Made by a program: the position numbers and the translations under genes. From assembly GCF_002911665.1 (NCBI RefSeq), contig NZ_MTBP01000003.1:62001-126000 (forward strand): a DNA stretch of 64,000 bases, in the 5' to 3' direction. A model generated the notes under the pieces. The model had not been told where the DNA came from, did no database searches, and was given only the letters and a program-made list of their open reading frames with translations. The DNA is from Actinomadura rubteroloni. Its GTDB lineage: Bacteria > Actinomycetota > Actinomycetes > Streptosporangiales > Streptosporangiaceae. This document shows positions 40,798 to 49,909 of the stretch, piece by piece; positions within the stretch are counted from its first letter, which is position 1; the number at the start of each line of letters is the position of its first letter.

Positions 40798-41715
40798 ATG
40801 CCCGTGTCTGCTTCGAGTCCTGAGAACACCGCGCCCGCCACCGGCACCGCCCGGGTCAAGCGGGGGATGGCGGAGATGCTCAAGGGCGGCGTGATCATGG
40901 ACGTCGTCACGCCGGACCAGGCGAAGATCGCCGAGGACGCGGGCGCGGTCGCCGTCATGGCGCTGGAGCGCGTCCCCGCCGACATCCGCGCCGAGGGCGG
41001 CATCTCCCGGATGAGCGACCCCGACATGATCGACGGGATCATCTCGGCCGTCTCGATCCCGGTCATGGCCAAGGCGCGCATCGGCCACTTCGTGGAGGCC
41101 CGGGTGCTGCAGGCCCTCGGCGTCGACTACATCGACGAGTCCGAGGTCCTCACCCCCGCCGACTACGAGAACCACATCGACAAGTTCGCGTTCACCGTCC
41201 CGTTCGTGTGCGGCGCGACCAACCTCGGCGAGGCGCTGCGCCGCATCACCGAGGGCGCCGCGATGATCCGCTCCAAGGGCGAGGCGGGCACCGGCGACGT
41301 CTCCAACGCGACCACCCACATGCGGAAGATCCTGGGCGAGATCCGCCGCCTCCAGTCGCTGCCCGACGACGAGCTGTACGTCGCCGCCAAGGAGCTCCAG
41401 GCGCCGTACGAGCTGGTCAAGGAGGTCGCGGCGAACGGGAAGCTGCCCGTCGTGCTGTTCACCGCCGGCGGCATCGCGACCCCGGCCGACGCCGCGATGA
41501 TGATGCAGCTCGGCGCCGAGGGCGTGTTCGTCGGCTCCGGGATCTTCAAGTCCGGCAACCCCGCCCAGCGCGCCGAGGCGATCGTCAAGGCCACCACCTT
41601 CCACGACGACCCCGACGTGATCGCCAAGGTCTCGCGCGGCCTCGGCGAGGCGATGGTCGGCATCAACGTCGCGTCGCTCGGCGAGGACCAGAAGTTCGCC
41701 GTGCGCGGCTGGTGA
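40798..41715 (+). CDS. pdxS: Pyridoxal 5'-phosphate synthase lyase subunit PdxS
   Basis: 305 aa TIM barrel. MLKGGVIMDVVTPDQA with the Asp for ribose phosphate, VMAKARIGH with the first catalytic Lys, and the phosphate loop GIATPADAAMMMQLGAEGVFVGSGIFKS with the second Lys region. With PdxT it makes vitamin B6 from ribose 5-phosphate, glyceraldehyde 3-phosphate and ammonia. GAGG precedes the ATG by three bases. Its partner lies 2.5 kb downstream beyond two unrelated genes. Confidence 0.96.
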   Translation: MPVSASSPENTAPATGTARVKRGMAEMLKGGVIMDVVTPDQAKIAEDAGAVAVMALERVPADIRAEGGISRMSDPDMIDGIISAVSIPVMAKARIGHFVEARVLQALGVDYIDESEVLTPADYENHIDKFAFTVPFVCGATNLGEALRRITEGAAMIRSKGEAGTGDVSNATTHMRKILGEIRRLQSLPDDELYVAAKELQAPYELVKEVAANGKLPVVLFTAGGIATPADAAMMMQLGAEGVFVGSGIFKSGNPAQRAEAIVKATTFHDDPDVIAKVSRGLGEAMVGINVASLGEDQKFAVRGW

Positions 41716-41747
41716 TCACCCCCGCGTGACATCTCCCTTCCCGGCCC

Positions 41748-41792
41748 CCGGCGGGCCGCCGCACGGTCTACGCTGACCACGCGGCCCGCCGG
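41748..41792 (+). terminator. Probable terminator after pdxS
   Basis: CCGGCGGGCCGC and its exact complement form a 12-bp stem with a 21-base loop, 33 bases after the stop. Stem strength is high but the loop is long. Confidence 0.45.
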
Positions 41793-41816
41793 GCCCGGAC
41801 CGCGGAAGGGAAGCGC

Positions 41817-42431
41817 ATGGGCTGGTCGGTCTCGTTCGCCTGCTGCCGGTCCGCCGACCCCGCCGCCGTGTTCCGTCCCGGCGTCACCGCCGACCCCGCC
41901 GCCGCCGCGTCGTTCGCGCGGGGCCTCTACCCGGCCGCGACGCTCACCGAGACCGGCGACACCGTCCTGGACTTCGCGCTGCGCCCCTACGACGACGAGT
42001 TGTTCGTCGGCGCCTACGACGGCGCGGTGCTCCTGTGCGACCGGCGGCTGTTCCGCCTGGACGACGACGCCCGCCACATCGTGGACCGCGCCGCCTGCGC
42101 GCTGCCCGGCGCGTCCTGCGGCGTGCTCGTGCTGGAGAGCGTCGTGTCGTCGTGCTGGTTCCGCTGGTACGACTCCGGCGAGCTGCGCCGCGAGGTCCTG
42201 GTGACCGCCGAGGACGGCGTCGTCGTCGACCAGGGCGCCCGGCTGCCCGCCGAGGAGCCGTTCTGGCGCGAGCTGGACGGGGGCGCCGCCGACGTCCCGC
42301 TGCCCTTCGACCAGGAGGACTTCGGCCTGGCGCTCGCCGGGGCCTGCATTTTCGGGCGGGGCATCGCCGAGCGCGGCGCCGACGGGTTCCTGCCGCTGGA
42401 ACTGCCCGTCCGGCGCTTCAAGCTGTCCTGA
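41817..42431 (+). CDS. Hypothetical protein, DUF6928-like
   Basis: 204 aa cytoplasmic protein. It opens with MGWSVSFACCRS and AAVFRP, and ends with FGRGIAERGADGFLPLELPVRRFKLS; this pattern resembles small actinobacterial proteins of the DUF6928 type, but my assignment is uncertain. Many Trp and acidic residues, no signal or membrane helix. GGAAGGGAAG lies just before the ATG. Role unknown; it separates pdxS from pdxT together with the protease gene. Confidence 0.55.
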   Translation: MGWSVSFACCRSADPAAVFRPGVTADPAAAASFARGLYPAATLTETGDTVLDFALRPYDDELFVGAYDGAVLLCDRRLFRLDDDARHIVDRAACALPGASCGVLVLESVVSSCWFRWYDSGELRREVLVTAEDGVVVDQGARLPAEEPFWRELDGGAADVPLPFDQEDFGLALAGACIFGRGIAERGADGFLPLELPVRRFKLS

Positions 42432-42577
42432 TTCCTGCTTCTTGGCATCTGGACGCACATTCCTTCGGGTTTCTAGTGCGTTCAGACGATGGTTCCGGAC
42501 GTCCCTTCTCTTCCACCATGTGAGGCCGTGTGCGCCGGATGTGGCGCGCGTCTCACAGGCGTCGAGAGGTGACCCGA

Positions 42578-44116
<1,539 letters not shown>

Positions 44117-44130
44117 GTCCCGTCCCCGTC

Positions 44131-44157
44131 GGCCCGCCGGACGCCCTCCGGCGGGCC
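44131..44157 (+). terminator. Terminator after the protease gene
   Basis: GGCCCGCCGGA and its complement make a perfect 11-bp stem with loop CGCCC, 14 bases past the stop codon. Confidence 0.7.
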
Positions 44158-44240
44158 GTCGCCGTGCGCGCCCGGAAGAACCGCCGGTCACCGGTGCGTT
44201 TAGGGTGTGCCAGGCAGGAACCAGGACGCAGAGGGGTGAC

Positions 44241-44858
44241 ATGGGGGCAGATCCCACGATCGGGGTCCTCGCGCTTCAGGGCGACGTGCGCGAGCACGCG
44301 CGGGCGCTGGAGAGCGCCGGGGCGCGCGTCGTCGCGGTGCGCCGGCCCGCGGAGCTGGAGCGCGTGGACGGGCTGGTGATCCCCGGTGGGGAGTCCACGA
44401 CGATCGGCAAGCTGGCGCGGGCGTTCGACCTGCTGGAGCCGCTGCGCAAGCGGATCGAGGCGGGGCTGCCCGCCTACGGCTCGTGCGCGGGGATGATCCT
44501 GCTCGCCGACCGCGTCGAGGACGGCGCCGCCGGCCAGGAGACGATCGGCGGCATCGACGTCACCGTCCGCCGCAACGCCTTCGGCCGCCAGGTCGACTCG
44601 TTCGAGGCGCCGGTCGCGCTCGCGGGCATGGGCGAGGACCCCTACCACGCCGTTTTCATCCGCGCGCCCTGGGTGGAGCGCGTCGGCGACGGCGTGGAGG
44701 TCCTCGGTCGTGCGGAGAGCGGCCCCGACGCGGATAGGATCGTCGCCGTCCGTCAAGGCCGCCTCATGGCGACCGCGTTCCATCCCGAACTGACGGACGA
44801 CCACCGCGTGCACCATTACTTCGCCGAGTTGGTGCGCCGGGCGACGGAGGAGGAATAA
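44241..44858 (+). CDS. pdxT: Pyridoxal 5'-phosphate synthase glutaminase subunit PdxT
   Basis: 205 aa class I glutamine amidotransferase. GVLALQGDVREHARAL at the N-terminus, the oxyanion loop IPGGEST, nucleophile Cys82 in AYGSCAGMI, and His-Glu in AFHPELTDD. It releases ammonia from glutamine and channels it to PdxS. The ATG follows GAGGGGTG. Three bases separate its stop from yebC, so the two are co-transcribed. Confidence 0.95.
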   Translation: MGADPTIGVLALQGDVREHARALESAGARVVAVRRPAELERVDGLVIPGGESTTIGKLARAFDLLEPLRKRIEAGLPAYGSCAGMILLADRVEDGAAGQETIGGIDVTVRRNAFGRQVDSFEAPVALAGMGEDPYHAVFIRAPWVERVGDGVEVLGRAESGPDADRIVAVRQGRLMATAFHPELTDDHRVHHYFAELVRRATEEE

Positions 44859-44861
44859 CGC

Positions 44862-45614
44862 ATGTCCGGCCACTCCAAGTGGGCGACGACCAAGCACAAG
44901 AAGGCCGCGCTGGACGCCAAGCGCGGCAAGCTGTTCGCCAAGCTGATCAAGAACGTCGAGGTCGCGGCGCGTACCGGCGGCGGCGACCCCGACGCCAACC
45001 CGACGCTCTACGACGCCATCTACAAGGCGAAGAAGAACTCCGTCCCGAACGACAACATCGAGCGCGCGCGCAAGCGCGGCGCCGGTGAGGAGGCCGGGGG
45101 CGCGGACTGGCAGACGATCACCTACGAGGGCTACGCGCCCGGCGGCGTCGCGGTGCTCATCGAGTGCCTGACCGACAACCGCAACCGCGCGGCCTCGGAG
45201 GTGCGCGTCGCGCTGACCCGCAACGGCGGCTCGCTCGCCGACCCGGGTTCGGTGGCGTACATGTTCAACCGCAAGGGCGTCGTGGTCGTGCCGAAGGGCG
45301 GCACCAGCGAGGACGACGTCATGATGGCCGTCCTGGAGGCGGGCGCCGAGGAGGTCAACGACCTCGGCGAGGAGTTCGAGGTCGTGTCCGAGGCGGGTGA
45401 CCTGCTCGCGGTGCGCACCGCGCTGCAGGAGGCGGGCATCGACTACGACTCGGCGGAGAGCAAGTTCCTGCCGACGATGACCGTCCCGCTGGACGAGGAG
45501 AACGCCCGCAAGGTGTTCCGGCTGATGGACGCCCTGGAGGACTCCGACGACGTCCAGGAGATCTACGCCAACTTCGACGTGAGCGACGACGTCCTGGCCG
45601 CGATCGACGCCTGA
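44862..45614 (+). CDS. yebC: YebC/PmpR family regulatory protein
   Basis: 250 aa, normal length. The start MSGHSKWATTKHKKAALDAKRGK is the invariant family N-terminus; GTRYEGYGPGG-like ITYEGYAPGGVAVL follows. YebC proteins are DNA- or ribosome-associated; recent work links them to translation of difficult motifs, while older work describes transcriptional regulation. Position before ruvC is conserved widely in bacteria. A hairpin with a T-run ends the pdxT-yebC unit. Confidence 0.95.
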   Translation: MSGHSKWATTKHKKAALDAKRGKLFAKLIKNVEVAARTGGGDPDANPTLYDAIYKAKKNSVPNDNIERARKRGAGEEAGGADWQTITYEGYAPGGVAVLIECLTDNRNRAASEVRVALTRNGGSLADPGSVAYMFNRKGVVVVPKGGTSEDDVMMAVLEAGAEEVNDLGEEFEVVSEAGDLLAVRTALQEAGIDYDSAESKFLPTMTVPLDEENARKVFRLMDALEDSDDVQEIYANFDVSDDVLAAIDA

Positions 45615-45630
45615 TCCGTCCGCGCACCGG

Positions 45631-45663
45631 CCGCCGCCCTGGAGCGGCGGTCGTGGTGTTTTT
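45631..45663 (+). terminator. Intrinsic terminator after yebC
   Basis: CCGCCGC-CCTGGA-GCGGCGG forms a seven-bp stem followed, after TCGTGGTG, by a run of T residues (GTTTTTG). The T-tract makes this the most classical terminator in the window. Confidence 0.7.
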
Positions 45664-45683
45664 GTCCGGATACGGTGTGGATC

Positions 45684-46829
45684 ATGCAAATTCGGGCGTT
45701 GACAGTCGAGGAGTTCGCGGCGACGCGGGAGCAGCGCCGCCAGGCGTTCGGCCCGCTGCCGGACGGCGAGTGGGAGCGGCTCCTGGTGCGCGCCCGGCCG
45801 GGCATCGACGCCGGCCGCGCGCTCGGCGGGTTCGTCGCCGGGCAGATCGTCGCGACCTCCTACATCCACGACCAGATCCAGTGGTGGCACGGCCGGTCGG
45901 TGCGGCTCGGCGGCGTCAGCGGCGTGACGGTCGCGGCGGAGGCGCGCGGCCGGGGCTACGGCCGGGCCATCGCCGCCGCCGCGTTGGACCGGTGCAAGGA
46001 GCTGGGCTTCCCGCTGTCGATGCTCTATCCCGCGACGACGTCCCTGTACCGGGCGCTCGGCTGGGAGCACGGCGGCGGCCTGGACGAGGTGAGCCTCGAC
46101 CCCGACGCGCTGCGCGGCCTGCGCGCCGAGCCGGTCGACGTCCGCCGCGTCGGGCCCGGCGACGCGGCCGAGGTCGCCGCGACGATCGCCCGCGTCCACC
46201 GCGAGGCGCGCGACTGCGGACCCATCGGGTGGGACGACGAACGCTGGCGGTCGTTCCTCAGCGAACCGGACCACGACGCCTACCTCGCCGAGGACGGGTT
46301 CCTGACCTTCCACTGGCAGGGCGAAGGCGAGATCCGCGTGAACAAGGCCGTCGCGGTGTCCGAGCGGACGACCCGCGCGCTGTGGGCGATCGTCGGCTCC
46401 GGCTCCACGACGGCCGACCGCGTCACGGCGGTGCTCGCGCCGCACGACCCGGTGCTCTGGTCGATCCCGCAGCGGTTCTCCGACCGCGTCCGCCGGGTCC
46501 GCTGGATGCTGCGGGCCGTGGACGCGCCCGCCGCCGTCGCCGCGCGGGGCTTCCCGCCGGGCGTCGCCGGGTCCGTCCCGCTGCGCCTGGACGACCCCGA
46601 CATCCCGGGCAACACGGGCGACTGGCGGCTGACCGTCGCGGACGGCTCCGGCGTGCTCGAACCGGCCCCCGAGACGTCCGGCGCCCTGCGGCTCGGGCCC
46701 GGGGCGTTCGCGGCCCTGTACAGCGGTGTCCCGACCGCGACGCTGCGCCGCGCCGGGCGCCTGGACCGCGACGAACCGCTCCTGGACGCGGTGTTCGCCG
46801 CCGACGCCCACGCCCTCGACTTCTTCTGA
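45684..46829 (+). CDS. Eis-like GNAT N-acetyltransferase
   Basis: 381 aa. An N-terminal GNAT domain (VSGVTVAAEARGRGYGRAIAAAAL is the acetyl-CoA binding motif A), a second atypical GNAT region, and a C-terminal SCP2-like domain ending in the free carboxylate DFF match the enhanced-intracellular-survival (Eis) architecture. Such enzymes acetylate aminoglycosides or other amines. It lies between yebC and ruvC, where the two are usually adjacent or near. GTG 45675, three codons earlier, is an alternative start. Its substrate is unknown. Confidence 0.85.
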   Translation: MQIRALTVEEFAATREQRRQAFGPLPDGEWERLLVRARPGIDAGRALGGFVAGQIVATSYIHDQIQWWHGRSVRLGGVSGVTVAAEARGRGYGRAIAAAALDRCKELGFPLSMLYPATTSLYRALGWEHGGGLDEVSLDPDALRGLRAEPVDVRRVGPGDAAEVAATIARVHREARDCGPIGWDDERWRSFLSEPDHDAYLAEDGFLTFHWQGEGEIRVNKAVAVSERTTRALWAIVGSGSTTADRVTAVLAPHDPVLWSIPQRFSDRVRRVRWMLRAVDAPAAVAARGFPPGVAGSVPLRLDDPDIPGNTGDWRLTVADGSGVLEPAPETSGALRLGPGAFAALYSGVPTATLRRAGRLDRDEPLLDAVFAADAHALDFF

Positions 46830-46903
46830 GCGGACCGTTCCGCGCGCGTGTCCGTCCCGTCCGGTAGCGTGGCCCGAGCCGAACAGATGATCGAGGGAGC
46901 GTC

Positions 46904-47443
46904 GTGCGGGTGATGGGGGTCGACCCGGGCCTGACCCGTTGCGGCGTCGGTGTCGTCGAGGGCGCGCCCGGCCGTCCGCTGCGGCTCGTCCACGTCTCGG
47001 TCGTGCGGACCAGCCCGGACGACGACGTCGCGCACCGGCTGCTCGGCGTCGAGCAGGGCCTGGAAGCGGTGCTGGCGGAGTTCGCGCCCGACGCCGTCGC
47101 CGTGGAGCGGGTGTTCGCGCAGCACAACGTCAGCACGGTCATGGGCACGGCGCAGGCCGCCGGGGTGGCGATGCTCGCCGCCGCGCGGCGCGGCCTGCCC
47201 GTCGCGCTGCACACCCCGAGCGAGGCCAAGGCCGCCGTCACCGGCAACGGCCGCGCCGACAAGGCGCAGGTCACGAGCATGGTCACCCGGCTGCTGCGGC
47301 TGGACGCCCCGCCGCGCCCCGCCGACGCCGCCGACGCGCTCGCCCTCGCGATCTGCCACGTGTGGCGCGGCGCCGCGCAGTCCCGGCTGGACGCGGCCCG
47401 CCGCGCCGCCGTCCCGAGGAGCCGAGGAGGAACCGTCCAGTGA
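46904..47443 (+). CDS. ruvC: Holliday junction endonuclease RuvC
   Basis: 179 aa. The RNase H-like fold carries Asp7 in MGVDPGLTRCG, Glu in VERVFAQHN, and the late acidic residues in ADAADALALAICH. It resolves Holliday junctions by symmetric nicking in recombination repair. The C-terminal tail is Arg/Ala-rich. The GTG start is preceded by GAGGGAG; its stop overlaps the ruvA GTG. Confidence 0.95.
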   Translation: MRVMGVDPGLTRCGVGVVEGAPGRPLRLVHVSVVRTSPDDDVAHRLLGVEQGLEAVLAEFAPDAVAVERVFAQHNVSTVMGTAQAAGVAMLAAARRGLPVALHTPSEAKAAVTGNGRADKAQVTSMVTRLLRLDAPPRPADAADALALAICHVWRGAAQSRLDAARRAAVPRSRGGTVQ

Positions 47444-48039
47444 TCGCCTTCGTGCGCGGCACGGTCGCCGTGTCCGGGCCGGACACGGCCGTCATCGACG
47501 TCGGCGGCGTCGGCTACGCCGTGCAGTGCGCGCCGGCGACGCTCGCGGGCCTGCGGGTGGGCGAGGAGGCCCGCGTCCCGACGTCGCTCGTCGTCCGCGA
47601 GGACTCGATGACGCTGTTCGGGTTCGCCGACGACGACGAGCGGCAGGTCTTCGAACTGCTCCAGACCGCGAGCGGCGTCGGCCCGCGCCTGGCCCTGGCG
47701 ATGCTCGCCGTGCACAGCCCGGACGCGCTGCGCGCCGCGGTCGCCGCCGAGGACCTCACGGCCCTGACCCGCGTGCCCGGCATCGGCAAGAAGGGCGCGC
47801 AGCGGATCGTGCTGGAACTGCGTGACCGGCTCGGCGCCCCGTCCGGCGGCCCGGCGGCCGTCCCCGCCCCGCGCGCGGCGGCCTGGCGCGACCAGGTCCA
47901 GGCGGGCCTGGTGAACCTCGGCTGGTCGGCCCGCGACGCCGACGCGGCCGTCGACGCCGTCGCCGCAGACCTCGGCGACGCCGAGACCCCGGCCGTCCCG
48001 CTCCTGCTCAAGGCCGCCCTCAAGAAGCTCAGCCGATGA
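47440..48039 (+). CDS. ruvA: Holliday junction DNA helicase subunit RuvA
   Basis: 199 aa. OB-fold N-terminal domain (MIAFVRGTVAVSG, VGGVGYAVQC), two helix-hairpin-helix motifs (LLQTASGVGPRLALAML and LTRVPGIGKKGAQRI), a flexible linker and the small C-terminal domain that binds RuvB. RuvA holds the junction as a tetramer. GTG start overlaps the ruvC stop; GAGGAGGAA lies upstream. The gap to ruvB contains a 40-bp direct repeat. Confidence 0.95.
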   Translation: MIAFVRGTVAVSGPDTAVIDVGGVGYAVQCAPATLAGLRVGEEARVPTSLVVREDSMTLFGFADDDERQVFELLQTASGVGPRLALAMLAVHSPDALRAAVAAEDLTALTRVPGIGKKGAQRIVLELRDRLGAPSGGPAAVPAPRAAAWRDQVQAGLVNLGWSARDADAAVDAVAADLGDAETPAVPLLLKAALKKLSR

Positions 48040-48079
48040 GGGCGGTCCGGCGCCGCCGAGCGGAGGCGAGGCCATGAGC
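48040..48079 (+). repeat. Direct repeat, copy 1, after ruvA
   Basis: Forty bases, beginning GGGCGGTCCGGCGCC and ending GGCCATGAGC, identical to the copy at 48162-48201; offset 122 bases. It includes a ribosome-site-like GCGGAGGCGAGG and an ATG. The second copy holds the real ruvB start, so this looks like a tandem duplication. Confidence 0.9.
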
Positions 48080-48199
48080 GCGCTGGGCCGTGCGGTGGCT
48101 GGACTGAGGAGCGCGCGGAGTGACGGAGGAGTGAGCACGCGACGAGGGAAGCCGCCGCGTGGGGCGGTCCGGCGCCGCCGAGCGGAGGCGAGGCCATGA
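48074..48199 (+). CDS. 41-codon reading frame coupled to ruvB (candidate)
   Basis: Starting at the ATG of repeat copy 1, a 41-residue Arg/Ala-rich frame runs through the spacer and stops at TGA overlapping the ruvB ATG (ATGA). Its ribosome site is the same sequence as that of ruvB. The peptide (MSALGRAVAGLRS... RRRRAEARP) resembles no family and may simply result from the duplication, but the overlap would couple ruvB translation to it. Confidence 0.35.
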   Translation: MSALGRAVAGLRSARSDGGVSTRRGKPPRGAVRRRRAEARP

Positions 48200-48201
48200 G
48201 C
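48162..48201 (+). repeat. Direct repeat, copy 2, containing the ruvB start
   Basis: Identical to 48040-48079. It supplies the ribosome site (GCGGAGGCGAGG) and ATG of ruvB. The copies diverge immediately after ATGAGC. Confidence 0.9.
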
Positions 48202-49257
48202 ACCGATCGGCTGGTGGGTTCCGGGGCTGAAGGGCCGGACGAGGAGGTCATCGAGGCGGCACTGCGGCCCAAGCGGCTGGACGACTTCGTCGGGCAGGAG
48301 CGCGTGCGCGAGCAGCTCGGGCTCGTCCTGCACAGCGCGCTGCGGCGGAGCCGGACGCCCGACCACGTGCTGCTGTCGGGCGGCCCGGGACTCGGCAAGA
48401 CGACGCTCGCCATGATCATCGCGGCGGAGCTGGGGCAGCCGCTGCGGGTCTCGTCCGGGCCGGCGATCGAGCGGGCGGGCGACCTCGCGGCGATCCTGTC
48501 CACGCTGGCCGAGGGCGAGGTCCTGTTCCTGGACGAGATCCACCGCATGGCGCGGCCCGCCGAAGAGATGCTCTACATGGCGATGGAGGACTTCCGCGTC
48601 GACGTCGTCGTCGGCAAGGGCCCCGGCGCCACCGCGATCCCGCTGGACATCGCCCCGTTCACGCTCGTCGGCGCCACCACCCGCGCCGGGATGCTGCCCG
48701 GCCCGCTGCGCGACCGGTTCGGGTTCGTCGCGCACATGGACTTCTACGGCCCCGAGGAGCTGGAGGTGATCGTCCGGCGGTCCGCGCGGCTGCTGGACGT
48801 GAAGATCGCCGACGACGCCGCCGCCGAGGTCGCGGGCCGGTCGCGCGGCACGCCCCGGATCGCCAACCGGCTGCTGCGCCGCGTCCGGGACTTCGCCGAG
48901 GTCCGGGCGGACGGCGTCGTCACCGCCGGCCTCGCCCGCGCCGCCCTGGAACTCTACGAGGTGGACGAACGCGGCCTGGACCGGCTGGACCGCGCCGTCC
49001 TGCGGTCCCTGCTCGCCACCTTCGGCGGCGGCCCGGTCGGCCTGTCCACGCTGGCGGTGTCGGTGGGGGAGGAGCCCGAGACGGTCGAGGTCGTCGCCGA
49101 GCCGTTCCTCGTCCGGCAGGGCCTGCTGGCCCGCACGCCGCGCGGCCGGATCGCGACCCCCGCGGCCTGGACGCACCTCGGCCTGACCCCGCCCCCGCCC
49201 CCCGGCGACGCCGGAACACTGTTCGACGTCCCCGGCGATCCGCCCCCCGGCGGCTAG
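48196..49257 (+). CDS. ruvB: Holliday junction branch migration ATPase RuvB
   Basis: 353 aa AAA+ motor. Walker A GGPGLGKTTLA (about residue 60), Walker B LFLDEIH, sensor 1 VGATTRAG, the arginine finger in LRDRFG, and a C-terminal winged helix (VGLSTLAVSVGEE, RTPRGR). It drives branch migration on RuvA-bound junctions. A Pro/Gly tail of about 25 residues follows. The start region is duplicated upstream. Confidence 0.96.
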   Translation: MSTDRLVGSGAEGPDEEVIEAALRPKRLDDFVGQERVREQLGLVLHSALRRSRTPDHVLLSGGPGLGKTTLAMIIAAELGQPLRVSSGPAIERAGDLAAILSTLAEGEVLFLDEIHRMARPAEEMLYMAMEDFRVDVVVGKGPGATAIPLDIAPFTLVGATTRAGMLPGPLRDRFGFVAHMDFYGPEELEVIVRRSARLLDVKIADDAAAEVAGRSRGTPRIANRLLRRVRDFAEVRADGVVTAGLARAALELYEVDERGLDRLDRAVLRSLLATFGGGPVGLSTLAVSVGEEPETVEVVAEPFLVRQGLLARTPRGRIATPAAWTHLGLTPPPPPGDAGTLFDVPGDPPPGG

Positions 49258-49405
49258 GGAACTCCGAGGGGTGGTCGCTCGTCATGTCGTTGCCGGGGTC
49301 TCGCGTACTCTCTAGACTCCGGGACTTGGTCACGTCACCAGCCCACGGTCGAAGAGCCGATCAAGCGGACAGACTGGGCAAACCACATCGGAAGGAAGCC
49401 CTGCA

Positions 49406-49867
49406 GTGGGCAGCGACATGATTATTGCGTCGGGGAACTCCGGCGGCGGGGGCGGCTTCGGGCTGCTCATGCTGCTCGCCGTGCCCATCATCTTCTACTT
49501 CCTGCTGATCCGTCCGCAGAACCGGCGGCGCAAGGAGCAGCTCGGCCTGCAGAACTCGATCGAGCCCGGTGCGCACGTCATCACGACCGCCGGGATGCAC
49601 GCCACGGTCGTCTCCACCGACGACGACGGCGTGGTGCTGGAGATCGCCCCCGGTGTCGAGGCCCGCTTCGTGAAGCAGGCCGTCATGCAGGTCGTCGCCG
49701 AGGACGCCGACGAGGAACTGGACGACGAGCCGGCCGAGGACGACGACGCGAAGATCGACCTGTCCAAGGACGACGCCAAGCACGACGCCGAGGAAACTCC
49801 CGGGGAGATGGACGGGGCCGGGGAGGCCGTGTCCACGGGCAAGGGCGCGGACAAGCCCTCGGCCTGA
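49406..49867 (+). CDS. yajC: Preprotein translocase accessory subunit YajC
   Basis: 153 aa. A single transmembrane helix (about 16-36; LLMLLAVPIIFYFLLIRPQ) with the family's RPQNRRRKEQ basic stretch after it, then a soluble domain with GAHVITTAGMHATV and an acidic, Asp/Glu-rich tail. It associates with SecDF at the translocon. GTG 49406 sits seven bases after GGAAGGAAG; ATG 49418 is possible. First gene of yajC-secD-secF. Confidence 0.93.
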   Translation: MGSDMIIASGNSGGGGGFGLLMLLAVPIIFYFLLIRPQNRRRKEQLGLQNSIEPGAHVITTAGMHATVVSTDDDGVVLEIAPGVEARFVKQAVMQVVAEDADEELDDEPAEDDDAKIDLSKDDAKHDAEETPGEMDGAGEAVSTGKGADKPSA

Positions 49868-49909
49868 GGCCGCTCGGTACAGGAACCAAGACGGGAAGTA
49901 CGACGACCA

